From contig JADKAQ010000013.1 of the NCBI GenBank assembly GCA_016719105.1, positions 1 to 64,000 on the forward strand: a stretch of 64,000 nt of DNA, in the 5' to 3' direction. This document shows, one piece after another, positions 18,000 through 26,895 of the stretch. This stretch comes from Gemmatimonadota bacterium (GTDB lineage Bacteria; Gemmatimonadota; Gemmatimonadetes; Gemmatimonadales; Gemmatimonadaceae). A program made the translations under genes and the position numbers. How positions within the stretch are numbered: the stretch's first letter is position 1; the number at the start of each line of letters is the position of its first letter. Under the pieces are notes generated by a model. It was not told the origin of the DNA, searched no databases, and saw only the letters and a list, made by a program, of their open reading frames with translations.

Positions 18000-18785
18000 C
18001 TAGCCGAGCCGCGAGCGCTGGATGCGCCGCACCACCGCCGCCGACCAGCTGCGCGGCATGTAGCGGCCCAGCATCGACGCCACACGATTGCGAAAGCCGG
18101 CGTACACGATCCGCTTCCCGGCGCGCGTCCCGCGATACGCCAGCTCCGCCACCGCGCGCGACGACATCGGCGGCGCCCCCCCCGCGCGAGCCCCGGACAC
18201 CACGCCCGAGACGCGCTGGAATCCCGTGTTCGTCGGACCGGGGCAGACCGCCGTCACCGTGACCCCGCTCCCGATGGACTCGTTGTGCAGCGCCTCGCTG
18301 AACGAGACCACGTACGCCTTGCTGGCGTAGTAGACCGCCGACAACGGCCCCGGCTGAAAGCCCGCGACCGACGCCATCTGCATGATGTGTCCCCGCCCGT
18401 TCCGGCGCAGCCACGGCAGCACGCGAAAGGTGAGGTAGGTGAGCGCCGTGACGTTCACGTCGAGTTGCACCTGCTCGCGCTCCCACGCGATCTCGTGGAA
18501 CCATCCCACCGCCCCGAGCCCCGCGTTGTTCACCAGCGCGACCACCCGCGACTCGTGCCCCGCGCACGCGGCCACGACGGCGTCGCACCCGGCGCGCGAC
18601 GCGAGGTCGGCGGCGACCACCGTGGCCGTGATGCCATGACGTTGTTCGAGCTCCGCGGCCAGCGCACGCAGCGCTGCGTCGCGGCGCGCCACGAGCAGAA
18701 CGTCGTGCCCATCCGAGGCATAGAGATCGGCGAGATCTCGACCGATCCCTTCACTGGCACCGGTGATGATGGCGAGAGGACGCAT
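18000..18785 (-). CDS. Short-chain dehydrogenase/reductase
   Basis: 261 aa. Classical SDR: cofactor loop TGASEGIG (about 9-16), VNNAG (about 88-92) and the catalytic YYASK (about 155-159) preceded by MASVAG for the catalytic Ser. Arg residues after the second strand (LLVARR) suggest NADP(H) preference, as in the DltE/YqjQ-like group. The C-terminus is rich in Arg and hydrophobic residues (YMPRSW...), as in several SDRs that act on lipids or associate with membranes. It is monocistronic, convergent with uvrA and divergent from the 5'-nucleotidase gene. Confidence 0.85.
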   Translation of the reverse strand: MRPLAIITGASEGIGRDLADLYASDGHDVLLVARRDAALRALAAELEQRHGITATVVAADLASRAGCDAVVAACAGHESRVVALVNNAGLGAVGWFHEIAWEREQVQLDVNVTALTYLTFRVLPWLRRNGRGHIMQMASVAGFQPGPLSAVYYASKAYVVSFSEALHNESIGSGVTVTAVCPGPTNTGFQRVSGVVSGARAGGAPPMSSRAVAELAYRGTRAGKRIVYAGFRNRVASMLGRYMPRSWSAAVVRRIQRSRLG

Positions 18786-18804
18786 GAGAAGATCTGAAGG
18801 CGGA

Positions 18805-18860
18805 ACGCACGCCCCCGCGAACGCTGGGGTCGGCACGCACGCCCCGGCGAACGCTGGGGG
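18805..18860. repeat. Two tandem copies of a ~26-bp unit, 30-bp period
   Basis: The segments starting at 18805 and 18835 match over about 26 bp (ACGCACGCCCC, then GCGAACGCTGGGG), differing at one base. They lie upstream of the SDR start, within the divergent region shared with the nucleotidase gene. No protein-binding role is evident. Confidence 0.6.
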
Positions 18861-18936
18861 CAGGGCGAGGCGTGGGTAGCAACGTGGGGGCGTGATGCGT
18901 GTGGGGGAAGCGGGCCCGGCGTCGGGGCTTTCGGCG

Positions 18937-18965
18937 ATGACGCTCCCGCACGCCGCGGCTAGCTT
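18937..18965 (+). promoter_or_regulatory. Possible promoter of the 5'-nucleotidase gene
   Basis: ATGACG (18937-18942), a 17-bp spacer and TAGCTT (18960-18965) match -35 and -10 elements with moderate quality. The expected start would give a leader of about 25 nt containing the ribosome-binding TGAGG before the ATG at 18996. Confidence 0.4.
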
Positions 18966-18995
18966 CCCTTCCGACTCGCACAGCCTGAGGTCGTG

Positions 18996-20498
18996 ATGTC
19001 TCGTCTTGCCGTCGCCGTCGCCCCGTTCGTCGCAACCCTCCTGGTCGCCTGTACGCCCGGTGCGCGCGGAACGGTGGGGGCCCCCCCGCCACCAGCGAAC
19101 GACACACCACACCTCACCGTCCTCCACTTCAACGACATCTACGAGATCACCCCAGTGGAGGGGGGGCGCTCCGGAGGACTCGCGCGCGTCGCCGCCCTGC
19201 GCCAGCGCCTCGCCGACTCCGTGGGCCCCGTCCTCACCACGCTGGGCGGCGACCTCTACTCGCCGTCGGCGCTCGGCACCGCCCGCGTGAACGGGGAACG
19301 GCTGGCCGGGAAGCAGATGGTCGCGGTGCTCAACGCCACGGGGCTCGACTGGACCACGTTAGGCAACCACGAGTTCGACATCGGCGAGAACGCCTTTCGT
19401 GCGCGCGTCGCCGAGTCCCGCTTCAAGTACGTCGCCTCCAACGTGACCGACAGCGCCGGGCGGCCATTCCCGGGGATCCTCCCGCATGCGATCGTCTCCG
19501 TTGCGTCTGGCGGTCGGACGCTGCGCGTGGGGCTGGTGGGCGTCGTCATCCCGTCCAACCCCCAGCCGTGGGTGCGCTACACCGACCCCCTGGCCTCGCT
19601 GCGGCAGCACGCCGCGATGATCCGGGATTCGGTCGACATCCTCATCGGGCTCACCCACCTGAGCGTGGCGCAGGACCAGCGCGTCGCGGAAGAGATCCCG
19701 TCGATCGACGTGATCCTCGGCGGCCACGAGCACGAGAACTACCTCCTGCAACGCGGCCCCAACTTCACCCCCATCATCAAGGGCGACGCGAACGTGCGGA
19801 CCGTCGCCGTGGTGCGGATCGAGCCCGCCGCGCGCGGCACACGTCCCCGCATCACCAGCACGCTCATCCCCATCACCGACGCCATGCGCCCCGACAGCGC
19901 TGTCAACGTCGAGGTGCAGCGATGGATTGACGCCGCTTTCGCCGGCTACCGGAGCCAGGGGTTCGCCCCAGAACAGCTCGTCGCCACACTACGCGCCCCG
20001 CTCGATGGGCGCGAGACGGTCGTGCGCACGCGCAGCGGCGCGCTGAGCGACGCGATCCTCGCCGGGATGCGCGCCGAGGCCAGCGACGCCGAGGTGGCCA
20101 TCTTCAACGGCGGGTCGATTCGGATCGATGACGTCGTCCCGCCGGGGCCGCTCACCCAGTACGACGTCATCCGCATTCTCCCGTTTGGGGGGAACACGGT
20201 GCGCGCCGACTTCACCGGACGGCTCCTGCGCCAGGTGCTCACCATCGGGCGCCAGAGCGCCGGGAGCGGCGGTTTCCTGCACGCGTCGGGGGCCGCCTTC
20301 GACTCGAGCGGTGTCCTCATGGTTGGCGGCAGCCCCGTGCGCGACGACATCTGGTACCGCATCATCATCAGCGACTTCCTGCTCACCGGAAACGAGACGG
20401 CGCTCCCGTTCCTCACACGCACCAATCCCGAGGTGCGGATCGTGCGCGAGTTGCGTGACATCCGGCAGTCTCTCATCGACCAGTTGAAGCGGATGTAG
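18996..20498 (+). CDS. 5'-nucleotidase/UshA-family metallophosphatase lipoprotein
   Basis: 500 aa. A lipobox LLVAC (Cys near residue 19) marks a lipoprotein. The N-terminal metallophosphoesterase domain shows the di-metal motifs HFNDIYE, GGDLYSP, GNHEFD, and GGHEHE, preceded by a LTHLS segment. The C-terminal domain (about 330-500) has the substrate-binding FNGGSIR stretch typical of 5'-nucleotidases. It probably hydrolyses extracellular nucleotides in the periplasm for phosphate and nucleoside salvage. I chose 18996 rather than the GTG three bases upstream because TGAGG is well spaced from it. The TTA codon in TLGNHE is within a GTTAGGC heptamer. Confidence 0.88.
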   Translation: MSRLAVAVAPFVATLLVACTPGARGTVGAPPPPANDTPHLTVLHFNDIYEITPVEGGRSGGLARVAALRQRLADSVGPVLTTLGGDLYSPSALGTARVNGERLAGKQMVAVLNATGLDWTTLGNHEFDIGENAFRARVAESRFKYVASNVTDSAGRPFPGILPHAIVSVASGGRTLRVGLVGVVIPSNPQPWVRYTDPLASLRQHAAMIRDSVDILIGLTHLSVAQDQRVAEEIPSIDVILGGHEHENYLLQRGPNFTPIIKGDANVRTVAVVRIEPAARGTRPRITSTLIPITDAMRPDSAVNVEVQRWIDAAFAGYRSQGFAPEQLVATLRAPLDGRETVVRTRSGALSDAILAGMRAEASDAEVAIFNGGSIRIDDVVPPGPLTQYDVIRILPFGGNTVRADFTGRLLRQVLTIGRQSAGSGGFLHASGAAFDSSGVLMVGGSPVRDDIWYRIIISDFLLTGNETALPFLTRTNPEVRIVRELRDIRQSLIDQLKRM

Positions 20499-20614
20499 AC
20501 GCGGCGGGGGGCGCTTTCCGGCCCCTCGATGGCCGGTTGCCCGGCGCCGACGTTCGCCGTAACCGCAGCACTGGGAAGGATTTGCCTCGCCCTTTACGGA
20601 GTGGGCGTGGCGGG

Positions 20615-20643
20615 TTGACCCGGCTTGGGGGCCCGTCTACTTT
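20615..20643 (+). promoter_or_regulatory. Promoter of tRNA-Asn
   Basis: TTGACC, a spacer of exactly 17 bp, and TACTTT match the housekeeping sigma factor consensus. The -10 element ends 11 bp before the mature tRNA 5' end. It is one of the clearest promoters in the window. Confidence 0.8.
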
Positions 20644-20654
20644 TCGCCGCCTGA

Positions 20655-20727
20655 TCCCGAGTAGCTCAGTTGGTAGAGCGGGTGACTGTTAATCACCATG
20701 TCGGGGGTTCGAGTCCCTCCTCGGGAG
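20655..20727 (+). tRNA. tRNA-Asn(GTT)
   Basis: A 73-nt cloverleaf: acceptor TCCCGAG/CTCGGGA, D arm GCTCAGTTGGTAGAGC, anticodon arm GGTGA-CTGTTAA-TCACC with anticodon GTT, T arm with the TTCGAGT loop, and discriminator G. The CCA end is not encoded. No integrase or partial tRNA copy flanks it, so nothing suggests an integrated element. Confidence 0.95.
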
Positions 20728-21013
20728 CTGGATCAGTCCACGCAAGGCCCGTCGCGCGAGCGGCGGGCTTTGTCGTATCCGGAGTCCGCCGGCGATGGCG
20801 GCGCGGACGATCGAGCTGCGACGGCGATCGACTCCGGCGTCGGGGGAGGCGCAAGCGAGCGCCGCAGTGAAGCCTGCGACACGTCGCGGCGTACCAAACA
20901 GGGCGCCAAGCGGGAAGTCGCCTAACGGTCGCCCGGGGACGCACTCCGGCGGGACAGGGCTGGCGCCTGCCGTTCGAGCGAGGGAAGTTCTCCGCTCCTC
21001 CACGCCACCCGCC

Positions 21014-22225
21014 GTGACGCTCCCGACGCTCACCCCTGCGCCCCTGCTCTCGACACGCCTCGAGCTCCTCTCGGGCGAGGGAGCCCTCGACGTCTTCCGA
21101 CGGGCGCAGGCGCTCGAGCGAACCGGACGGCACGTCATTCACCTCGAACTGGGTGCCCCCGACGTCCCGGCCCCGGCGCACGTCGGGGAGGCCGCGATCC
21201 AGGCGCTACGCGATGGCGATGCGCGCTACGTCGCGGTCAACGGGATCCCCGAGCTGCGCGCGGCCATCGTCGACGACCTCCGCACGCGCGGCGTGCGCGC
21301 GCACCCCGATCAGGTGCTGGTGACGCCCAGCGCGAAGACGGCAGTCTTCTACGCGATCCTCGCGACCGCCGAGCCGGGGAGCGAGGTGCTCGTCCCCGAC
21401 CCGGGCTTTCCGATCTATCCCTCGGCCGTGCGCTTTGCCGGGGCGACCCCGGTGGGCTATGGCGTCGACAGCCGCAACGCCCCCGACGTGGACGACATCG
21501 AGGCGCGCATCACCCCGCGCACGCGCGCCATCCTGCTCAACTCGCCCAACAACCCGACGGGCGGGGCGTTAGGCGCTCCGGCCATGGCGCGCCTGGCGGC
21601 CCTCGTCGAGCGGCACGGACTGGCCGCCGTCACCGACGACATCTACACGCGCCTCGTCTACGACGCCCCGTTCGCCCCGACGCTCGCGGCCTTCGAGGGC
21701 GCGCGTGAGCAAACGCTGATCGTCGACGGCTTCTCGAAGACGTACGCCATGACGGGCTACCGGCTGGGCTACATCGTCGCGCCGCGCCCCTGGGTGGAAC
21801 CGCTCCTCGTCCTCGCGACCAATGGACACACCTGCGTCGCCCCATTCATCCAGCGCGCCGGGGTGGCGGCGCTGACCGGACCGCAGGACTCCGTGCGCGC
21901 GCAGGTGGAGATCTACCGCGCGCGTCGCGACCTGCTGGTGCGCGGCCTCAATGCGATCGACGGCGTGCACTGCCCCACCCCCGACGGGGCCTTCTATGTC
22001 TTCCCCGACTTCTCCGAGCTGCTGCGGCGGCACGGCCTGACGTCGGCACAGTTCGCCGATCGCCTGCTGCAATACTTTGGTGTCGCGGCGATCGACGGCA
22101 CCTCGTTCGGCGCGAACGGCGAAGGGCGCCTCCGACTCTCCTTCGCCTCGTCCACCGGCGAACTCGACGCCGCCCTGTCGCGCATCGCCGACTGCGCCGC
22201 CTCCCTCACCCTCTCGCGCCCATGA
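21014..22225 (+). CDS. PLP-dependent class I/II aminotransferase
   Basis: 403 aa from the GTG at 21014. The frame is open up to 20795, but that part has no recognisable features. Fold-type I motifs: NSPNNPTGG (substrate and PLP contact), TDDIYTRLVY, the Schiff-base lysine in VDGFSKTYAMTGYRLGY (about residue 240), and a C-terminal RLRLSFA. It resembles the aspartate/aromatic aminotransferase group; the substrate is not determinable. The next gene starts inside its stop codon (ATGA overlap, 22222-22225), so the two are probably coupled. The 286 bp between the tRNA and this gene show no other feature. Confidence 0.85.
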   Translation: MTLPTLTPAPLLSTRLELLSGEGALDVFRRAQALERTGRHVIHLELGAPDVPAPAHVGEAAIQALRDGDARYVAVNGIPELRAAIVDDLRTRGVRAHPDQVLVTPSAKTAVFYAILATAEPGSEVLVPDPGFPIYPSAVRFAGATPVGYGVDSRNAPDVDDIEARITPRTRAILLNSPNNPTGGALGAPAMARLAALVERHGLAAVTDDIYTRLVYDAPFAPTLAAFEGAREQTLIVDGFSKTYAMTGYRLGYIVAPRPWVEPLLVLATNGHTCVAPFIQRAGVAALTGPQDSVRAQVEIYRARRDLLVRGLNAIDGVHCPTPDGAFYVFPDFSELLRRHGLTSAQFADRLLQYFGVAAIDGTSFGANGEGRLRLSFASSTGELDAALSRIADCAASLTLSRP

Positions 22226-23475
22226 GCATCGACCGTCGCTCAGCCGTCGCCGCGCTCGCGACACTCCCGCTCACCCGCTCCCTGCCGCGCTCGCTCTTCG
22301 TGCAACCGCACGGCGCCGCCGAGCACATCGCGGTGATCGGGGCCGGCGCCTTTGGCGGGTGGGCCGCGTTGCACCTGCGGCGCGCCGGCCATCGCGTGAC
22401 CCTGGTCGACGCGTACGGCGCCGGGAACTCGCGCGCCTCGTCAGGCGGCGAGACGCGCCTCATCCGTGCCGTGTACAACGGGCAGGCGGCGTACATCGAC
22501 ATGGTCGCCCGCGCGTACGCGTTGTGGCGCGAGTCCGAACGGTCGTGGAACCGCCGATTCCTCACCCGCACCGGGGCGCTCTGGATGTTCGACGGGAGCG
22601 ACGATGCCTTCGCCCGCCGTTCGGTGGAGGGGATGCGCAGGCACGGGCTTCCGCTGGAAGAGGTCGCGCCGAGCGACGCGGCCCGGCGCTGGCCGCAGGT
22701 CTCGTTCACCGGCGTGCGCCACACCTGGTTCGAGCCCGAGGCCGGGGTGCTGCTCGCGCGCGCCGCCTGCGAGGCGGTGCGCGAGGCGTTCGTGCGCGAA
22801 GGCGGGGAGTTCCGCATCGCGGCGGCCCGACTCGGCGCGCCGGGCAACACGAGGCTCACGTCGCTCGCGCTGTCCGACGGCACGACGCTCACCGCCGATC
22901 GCTATCTCTTTGCCTGCGGCCCGTGGCTGGGCCGTCTCTTTCCCGATGTCATTGGACGGCGTGTGCGCGCCACGCGGCAGGAGATGTTCTACTTCGGGAC
23001 CGCCGCGGGCGACACGCGCTTCACCGATCCGGCGATGCCGGCGTGGGCCAACTTCAGCGATCGCCTCTACTACGGCATGCCGGGCAACGAGGCGCGCGGC
23101 TTCAAGGCCGCCGACGACACGTTAGGCGACGAAATCGACCCGGACACGCTCGAGCGCATCGTGCGCCCCGCCACCCTGGCCCGTGTGCGCGCCTTCGTGC
23201 GCCGGCGCTTCCCGGCGCTCGCCAAGGCGCCCATCGTGGAGACGCGCGTCTGCCAGTACGAGTACAGCACGGACGGCGACTTCATCGTCGACCGCCACCC
23301 GGGGATGGACAACGTCTGGATTGCCGGTGGCGGCTCGGGGCACGGCTTCAAGGTGGGGCCAGCGCTGGGGGAGCACATTGCCGCCGTCGTGGATGGGCGC
23401 GAACCGGTGCGTCCCATGTTCGCGCTCAAGCGCCTCGGCAATCCCAACGCCGCGCCCGCGTCGCGTAAGGCGTAG
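22222..23475 (+). CDS. FAD-dependent amine oxidoreductase (DAO/sarcosine oxidase-like)
   Basis: 417 aa. The N-terminus (DRRSAVAAL followed by an Ala/Leu-rich stretch) looks like a Tat-type signal, so the enzyme may be exported folded with FAD. The dinucleotide-binding motif GAGAFGGWAALHLRRAG begins near residue 40, followed by the acidic end of the second strand (TLVD). The C-terminal GGGSGHGFKVGPALGE is the second FAD-contact motif of monomeric sarcosine oxidase-like enzymes. Coupling with the aminotransferase suggests amino acid or amine catabolism. A TTA codon here lies in GTTAGGC (23121). Confidence 0.82.
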   Translation: MSIDRRSAVAALATLPLTRSLPRSLFVQPHGAAEHIAVIGAGAFGGWAALHLRRAGHRVTLVDAYGAGNSRASSGGETRLIRAVYNGQAAYIDMVARAYALWRESERSWNRRFLTRTGALWMFDGSDDAFARRSVEGMRRHGLPLEEVAPSDAARRWPQVSFTGVRHTWFEPEAGVLLARAACEAVREAFVREGGEFRIAAARLGAPGNTRLTSLALSDGTTLTADRYLFACGPWLGRLFPDVIGRRVRATRQEMFYFGTAAGDTRFTDPAMPAWANFSDRLYYGMPGNEARGFKAADDTLGDEIDPDTLERIVRPATLARVRAFVRRRFPALAKAPIVETRVCQYEYSTDGDFIVDRHPGMDNVWIAGGGSGHGFKVGPALGEHIAAVVDGREPVRPMFALKRLGNPNAAPASRKA

Positions 23476-23529
23476 TCGCCGGCGCGTCACTCCGCGCCTC
23501 CGTTCCATTCGACCAGCACCCCAAGCACG

Positions 23530-23889
23530 ATGCCTCCAACGCCACCCACGTCCATCGACGCCTACCTCGCCCCCCTCCCGTCCGACCAGCGGGAGGCGTT
23601 GCAGCGGGTGCGTTTGGCCGTCCGGTCGGCGGTACCCCAAGCAGAAGAGTGCATCAGCTATGGGCTCCCGACCTTTCGACTCGGCGGCAAGGCCTTCTTC
23701 CATTTCGGCGCAGCGGCGCGGCACTGCGCCATCTATGGTGCGCTTGAACGAGACTTCGAGGAGGAGCTCTCGGACTTCGAGACCAACGGGAAGGGGACGA
23801 TTCGCTTCCAGCCAGATCATCCCCTCCCGCTGACGTTGATCAAGAAGCTCGCGCGGGCGCGCCTGGCTCGGGGGGGCGCCACCCGGTGA
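23530..23889 (+). CDS. DUF1801-family small protein
   Basis: 119 aa. The start (IDAYLAPLPSDQREALQRVR), the central ECISYGLPTFR and the GTIRFQPDHPLP near the end match the YdhG/DUF1801 family, distantly related in fold to frataxin-like proteins. Its biochemical role is not established. It has 54 bp of upstream gap, so it may be read with the oxidoreductase. Confidence 0.75.
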   Translation: MPPTPPTSIDAYLAPLPSDQREALQRVRLAVRSAVPQAEECISYGLPTFRLGGKAFFHFGAAARHCAIYGALERDFEEELSDFETNGKGTIRFQPDHPLPLTLIKKLARARLARGGATR

Positions 23890-23931
23890 CCCTCGCCGCT
23901 CCGCGCCTTTAGCCTGTCACGAATCTCCGGC

Positions 23932-25221
23932 ATGCGACCTCAGGTCAACTACCTGCTCCTGATCGTGGTGGTGCTCGTCCTGCTCGGGGCGACGGTCGGG
24001 TACGCCTGGCGGCACCGTCGCGCTCCCGGCGCCCTGCACTTCCTCGCCTTCTCGGGTGCGGCCTGGGCGTGGGCCTTCCTGGTTGCGGCGATGGCGGTCG
24101 CCGATCCCCTGACAGCGCGTGTGCTGCTCAGCGTGAAGTATCTCGCGATCGGCCTCGCCACCACCTCCAGCTTCCTCTTCATCGCCCAGCGCACCGGGCG
24201 CCTCACGCGCCTCAGCCGCTGGCAGCTGGCGGCCTTCTTCGCCATTCCCGTGTTGGGACACGTCGCCTCGTATCGAGACGCTGCCGGGATGGTCAGCAAC
24301 GTCTCGTTTGGCGAGGCCTACGAGCTCACGCACGTCGCCGCCATCTCCTTCGGCCCGGTGTACTGGCTCTTCACTGGCTATGCCTACGCGCTGATCCTCT
24401 CGAGCATCGCGTTCCTGCTCTTCTCGCGACGCGAAGGGGCATCGATGGCGCGGGTCCAGGCCACGCCGCTGCTCATCGGGGTAGTCGCCCCGCTCGCGAC
24501 GAACATCCTGCTCATTACTGGCATCGCCCCCCGGGCCTTCGATCCCATGCCGTTCGGGATCGCCCTCACAGGCATCGGGCTCTGGTGGGGCGCGTTCCGT
24601 CACCGAATCCTCGATCTCGTCCCCGTCGCGCGTCAGGTGCTCGTCGACACCCTTCACGAGGGGATCCTCATCGTCGATCGCGAGGGGCGCATCCTGGACG
24701 TCAACCAGCATTTCGCCTCGCTCGCCGGTGTCGTCCCTGCACGACTCGTGGGGATGACGCTGGAGCAGTGCCGGCTGCCGATCGGCGCCATGTCCGACGT
24801 CCTGCAGCGAGCCCTCTCGGCAGCGCCGGCGTCAGGCGCCAGCGATCCGCCCCCACACCACGCGCTCGAGATCGGCGATCGTGTCTTCGATGTGCGCGTC
24901 CTGACGGTCGCCGGCCGCGACGCCAGCGCCGAAGCGCGCATTGTCGTCCTCCAGGACGTGACGGAGCGCCAACGATGGCAGGACGAGCAGGCACGCCTCA
25001 TCACGGAGTTGCAGGACGCGCTCGGGCAGGTGAAGACCCTCACCGGCCTCCTCCCCATCTGCTCCGGGTGCAAGAAGATCCGCGACGACGTCGGTGACTG
25101 GCAACCGCTCGAGGTCTACATCCGCGACCACTCGGAAGCCGAGTTCACACACGGAATGTGCCCCACCTGTGTGGACATCTGGTTTCCGGGGTTCATCGAG
25201 TCTCCGCGCCCCAAGCGATAG
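23932..25221 (+). CDS. 7TM-sensor, PAS and C-terminal zinc-motif protein without a kinase domain
   Basis: 429 aa. Seven hydrophobic helices (about 7-225) resemble the N-terminal 7TM region of membrane histidine kinases. A PAS-like domain follows (about 235-350, LHEGILIVDREGRILDVN), then a short coiled coil and a Cys cluster: LPICSGCKKIRDD ... HGMCPTC near residues 380-415. That motif often ends bacterial sensor or response-regulator proteins and probably binds zinc. There is no H-box or ATPase domain, so signalling must pass to a partner or use the zinc module. A histidine kinase gene lies at 33.5 kb, but no link between them is visible. Confidence 0.72.
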   Translation: MRPQVNYLLLIVVVLVLLGATVGYAWRHRRAPGALHFLAFSGAAWAWAFLVAAMAVADPLTARVLLSVKYLAIGLATTSSFLFIAQRTGRLTRLSRWQLAAFFAIPVLGHVASYRDAAGMVSNVSFGEAYELTHVAAISFGPVYWLFTGYAYALILSSIAFLLFSRREGASMARVQATPLLIGVVAPLATNILLITGIAPRAFDPMPFGIALTGIGLWWGAFRHRILDLVPVARQVLVDTLHEGILIVDREGRILDVNQHFASLAGVVPARLVGMTLEQCRLPIGAMSDVLQRALSAAPASGASDPPPHHALEIGDRVFDVRVLTVAGRDASAEARIVVLQDVTERQRWQDEQARLITELQDALGQVKTLTGLLPICSGCKKIRDDVGDWQPLEVYIRDHSEAEFTHGMCPTCVDIWFPGFIESPRPKR

Positions 25222-25324
25222 CGGCGCTCCGCGACCGACGTCGATCCCGGTGGCCCGCTGGAGGCGACGCCCTCGTCGCGCCAGCGACGCAATGCCACCC
25301 GTCCGCCACGGCCCCAACGGTTCA

Positions 25325-25358
25325 GGGGCCACGTCGCGCCCTAACGCGACATGGCCCC
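25325..25358 (+). terminator. Hairpin downstream of the 7TM-PAS gene
   Basis: A 14-position stem with one mismatch (GGGGCCACGTCGCG / CGCGACATGGCCCC) and the 6-nt loop CCCTAA. It lies about 100 bp after the stop codon. Its loop core CCTAA recurs in the hairpin at 58652-58704. Confidence 0.6.
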
Positions 25359-25567
25359 CGTGTTACGTGACCGCTCGGCGCGGTGCGCCGGACAGCCAGT
25401 GCGGATGGTGGTACGTGACGCTTACCAGCCTCTGGCGATCCGCGCCGTTCTTGGGTCAGTAGACAATGGATCACCTCCTCGCTGCAGGGTGGACGTTGAG
25501 GGTGCGATGGTGCGGAGAAAATACCGAGATCTGGCGGAGGCGCAATATCGGCCACCTCTCAACGAAT

Positions 25568-25596
25568 CGGCGGCACCGGAATGTCCGGTGCCGCCG
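25568..25596 (-). terminator. Terminator of the first SusCD operon
   Basis: A 13-bp perfect stem (CGGCGGCACCGGA / TCCGGTGCCGCCG) with loop ATG. It is 40 bp beyond the SusD-like stop codon, reading on the minus strand. Confidence 0.7.
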
Positions 25597-25636
25597 ACTC
25601 GCGATCGAGACCAGATCACCGCCACGAACGCTCCCG

Positions 25637-26869
25637 CTACACGCCGTTGATCTCACGCGTCGGGTGCGGCCAGCAGCGCGTGCTGCCGTACGGACGATTG
25701 GTGAACGGGTTCGACCCGGTCTTCCACACGATGTTGTAACGAAGAAGATCGTTCAGGCGGTGGCCCCCTTCGAAGCTCAGTTCCTTTCGGCGCTCTTCGA
25801 TGACGTGGGCAACCGCCTCTGCTTGCGTGGTCGCCGTGAGCGCCGGAAGGCTGACCGCCGCACGCCGAGCATTGATGATCGTCATGGCCGGCCCGACCTG
25901 CCCCTGCTGCGCCAACGCCTCGGCTTGAATCAGGTTCGCCTCGATCTTGCTCGCCAGACGCATGGGCGAGGTGAGCCCCGTGTACTTCTTCGTCACCCAG
26001 AGCCGTACTTCGGCGTTGAACGAGCCACGCCCCGCATCTGCGACGAGGACACGCGGGTCGGCGATGCTTCGATATGCCGTCGCCACGGTGTACGCGCCGG
26101 TCTGTTCGGCGAGACGCCAGAGCTTGTTGTGGCGGCGCGTGGTCTCCTGGCCCCGATCGACATTCTTGGTGTAGCCGTCGGCCACGGCCGCGGCAAAGGT
26201 CGCCGCCTCCGCCCACTTCTTGAGGTCCATCTTGGTGCGCGCCATGCCGACGCGCGCCAGGTTCAGCATGTCCGTGTTGCCCGAGGCCTGCGCGAGGGTG
26301 ATGCCCTCGGCAAATCTCGACTCCGCCGCCGTGAGTGCCGCGGTCGGGGGCTGTCGGGCCGCACCGTCAAACGCGACCTCGCAGAATCCCTCGCCCATCA
26401 GCAGGTACGAATAGGCCGCGTAGACCTTCGCCTGCGCCTGCAGTGAGGCACGCCCCGCCACCTGCGCATCGGTCCAGGCCCCGAGCTTCTTCGTGGCATC
26501 CTCGGCCTGCAACCGCGCCGTGTGCAGCGTCAGGTTCATGCCGAAGTTGCCTTCGCACGTGCCGATCGAGTAGTCGGTCTCGTCGGGTGAAATCGTGCGC
26601 TCTCCCCAGTTGGCCAGCGGCACGTTGGAATTCGCCGTCTCGTACTCGTCGGAATGCACCGCCGAGCCGGACATGTAGTTGCTGTACGCGCACTCGAAGT
26701 CGCCGACGGCCGACCTAACGAGGACGGCGGCAAGCGATGGATCGCCGATCTGCTCCGTGGGAATCTGCCCAGGGAACTCGACCTCGAGAATGTTGTCGCA
26801 GGCGGCGAGCCCGCTCACGGCCGCGAGGGCCGTCGCGCCACGCGCCAGGCGATGCAGGAACGTCTTCAT
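25637..26869 (-). CDS. SusD/RagB-family outer-membrane lipoprotein (first pair)
   Basis: 410 aa. The lipobox GLAAC gives a mature lipoprotein (Cys near residue 23). The start at 26869 has GGAGA 6 nt upstream; an ATG at 26881 is possible. The body is helical with TPR-like features, and the C-terminal segment VIEERRKELSFEGGHRLNDLLRYN is the usual RagB/SusD ending. SusD-like proteins cap the SusC channel and bind the nutrient outside the cell. Its SusC partner is 26 bp upstream in the same operon. No glycoside hydrolase is nearby, so a peptide or other polymer is as likely a cargo as a glycan. Confidence 0.85.
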   Translation of the reverse strand: MKTFLHRLARGATALAAVSGLAACDNILEVEFPGQIPTEQIGDPSLAAVLVRSAVGDFECAYSNYMSGSAVHSDEYETANSNVPLANWGERTISPDETDYSIGTCEGNFGMNLTLHTARLQAEDATKKLGAWTDAQVAGRASLQAQAKVYAAYSYLLMGEGFCEVAFDGAARQPPTAALTAAESRFAEGITLAQASGNTDMLNLARVGMARTKMDLKKWAEAATFAAAVADGYTKNVDRGQETTRRHNKLWRLAEQTGAYTVATAYRSIADPRVLVADAGRGSFNAEVRLWVTKKYTGLTSPMRLASKIEANLIQAEALAQQGQVGPAMTIINARRAAVSLPALTATTQAEAVAHVIEERRKELSFEGGHRLNDLLRYNIVWKTGSNPFTNRPYGSTRCWPHPTREINGV

Positions 26870-26895
26870 CGATGTCTCCATTGGCTTGTGGGCGG

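Larger units (their letters stand above)
25222..25636. other. Intergenic region between convergent genes
   Basis: The 415 bp hold two strong hairpins (25325-25358 and 25568-25596) and no credible coding frame. The middle part, about 25440-25560, is visibly richer in A+T than its surroundings. Confidence 0.6.

Noticed and set aside
20655..20727. tRNA-Asn as an integration site of a genomic island
   Set aside because: No integrase follows and no repeated tRNA 3' end was seen downstream; flanking genes are ordinary chromosomal ones.
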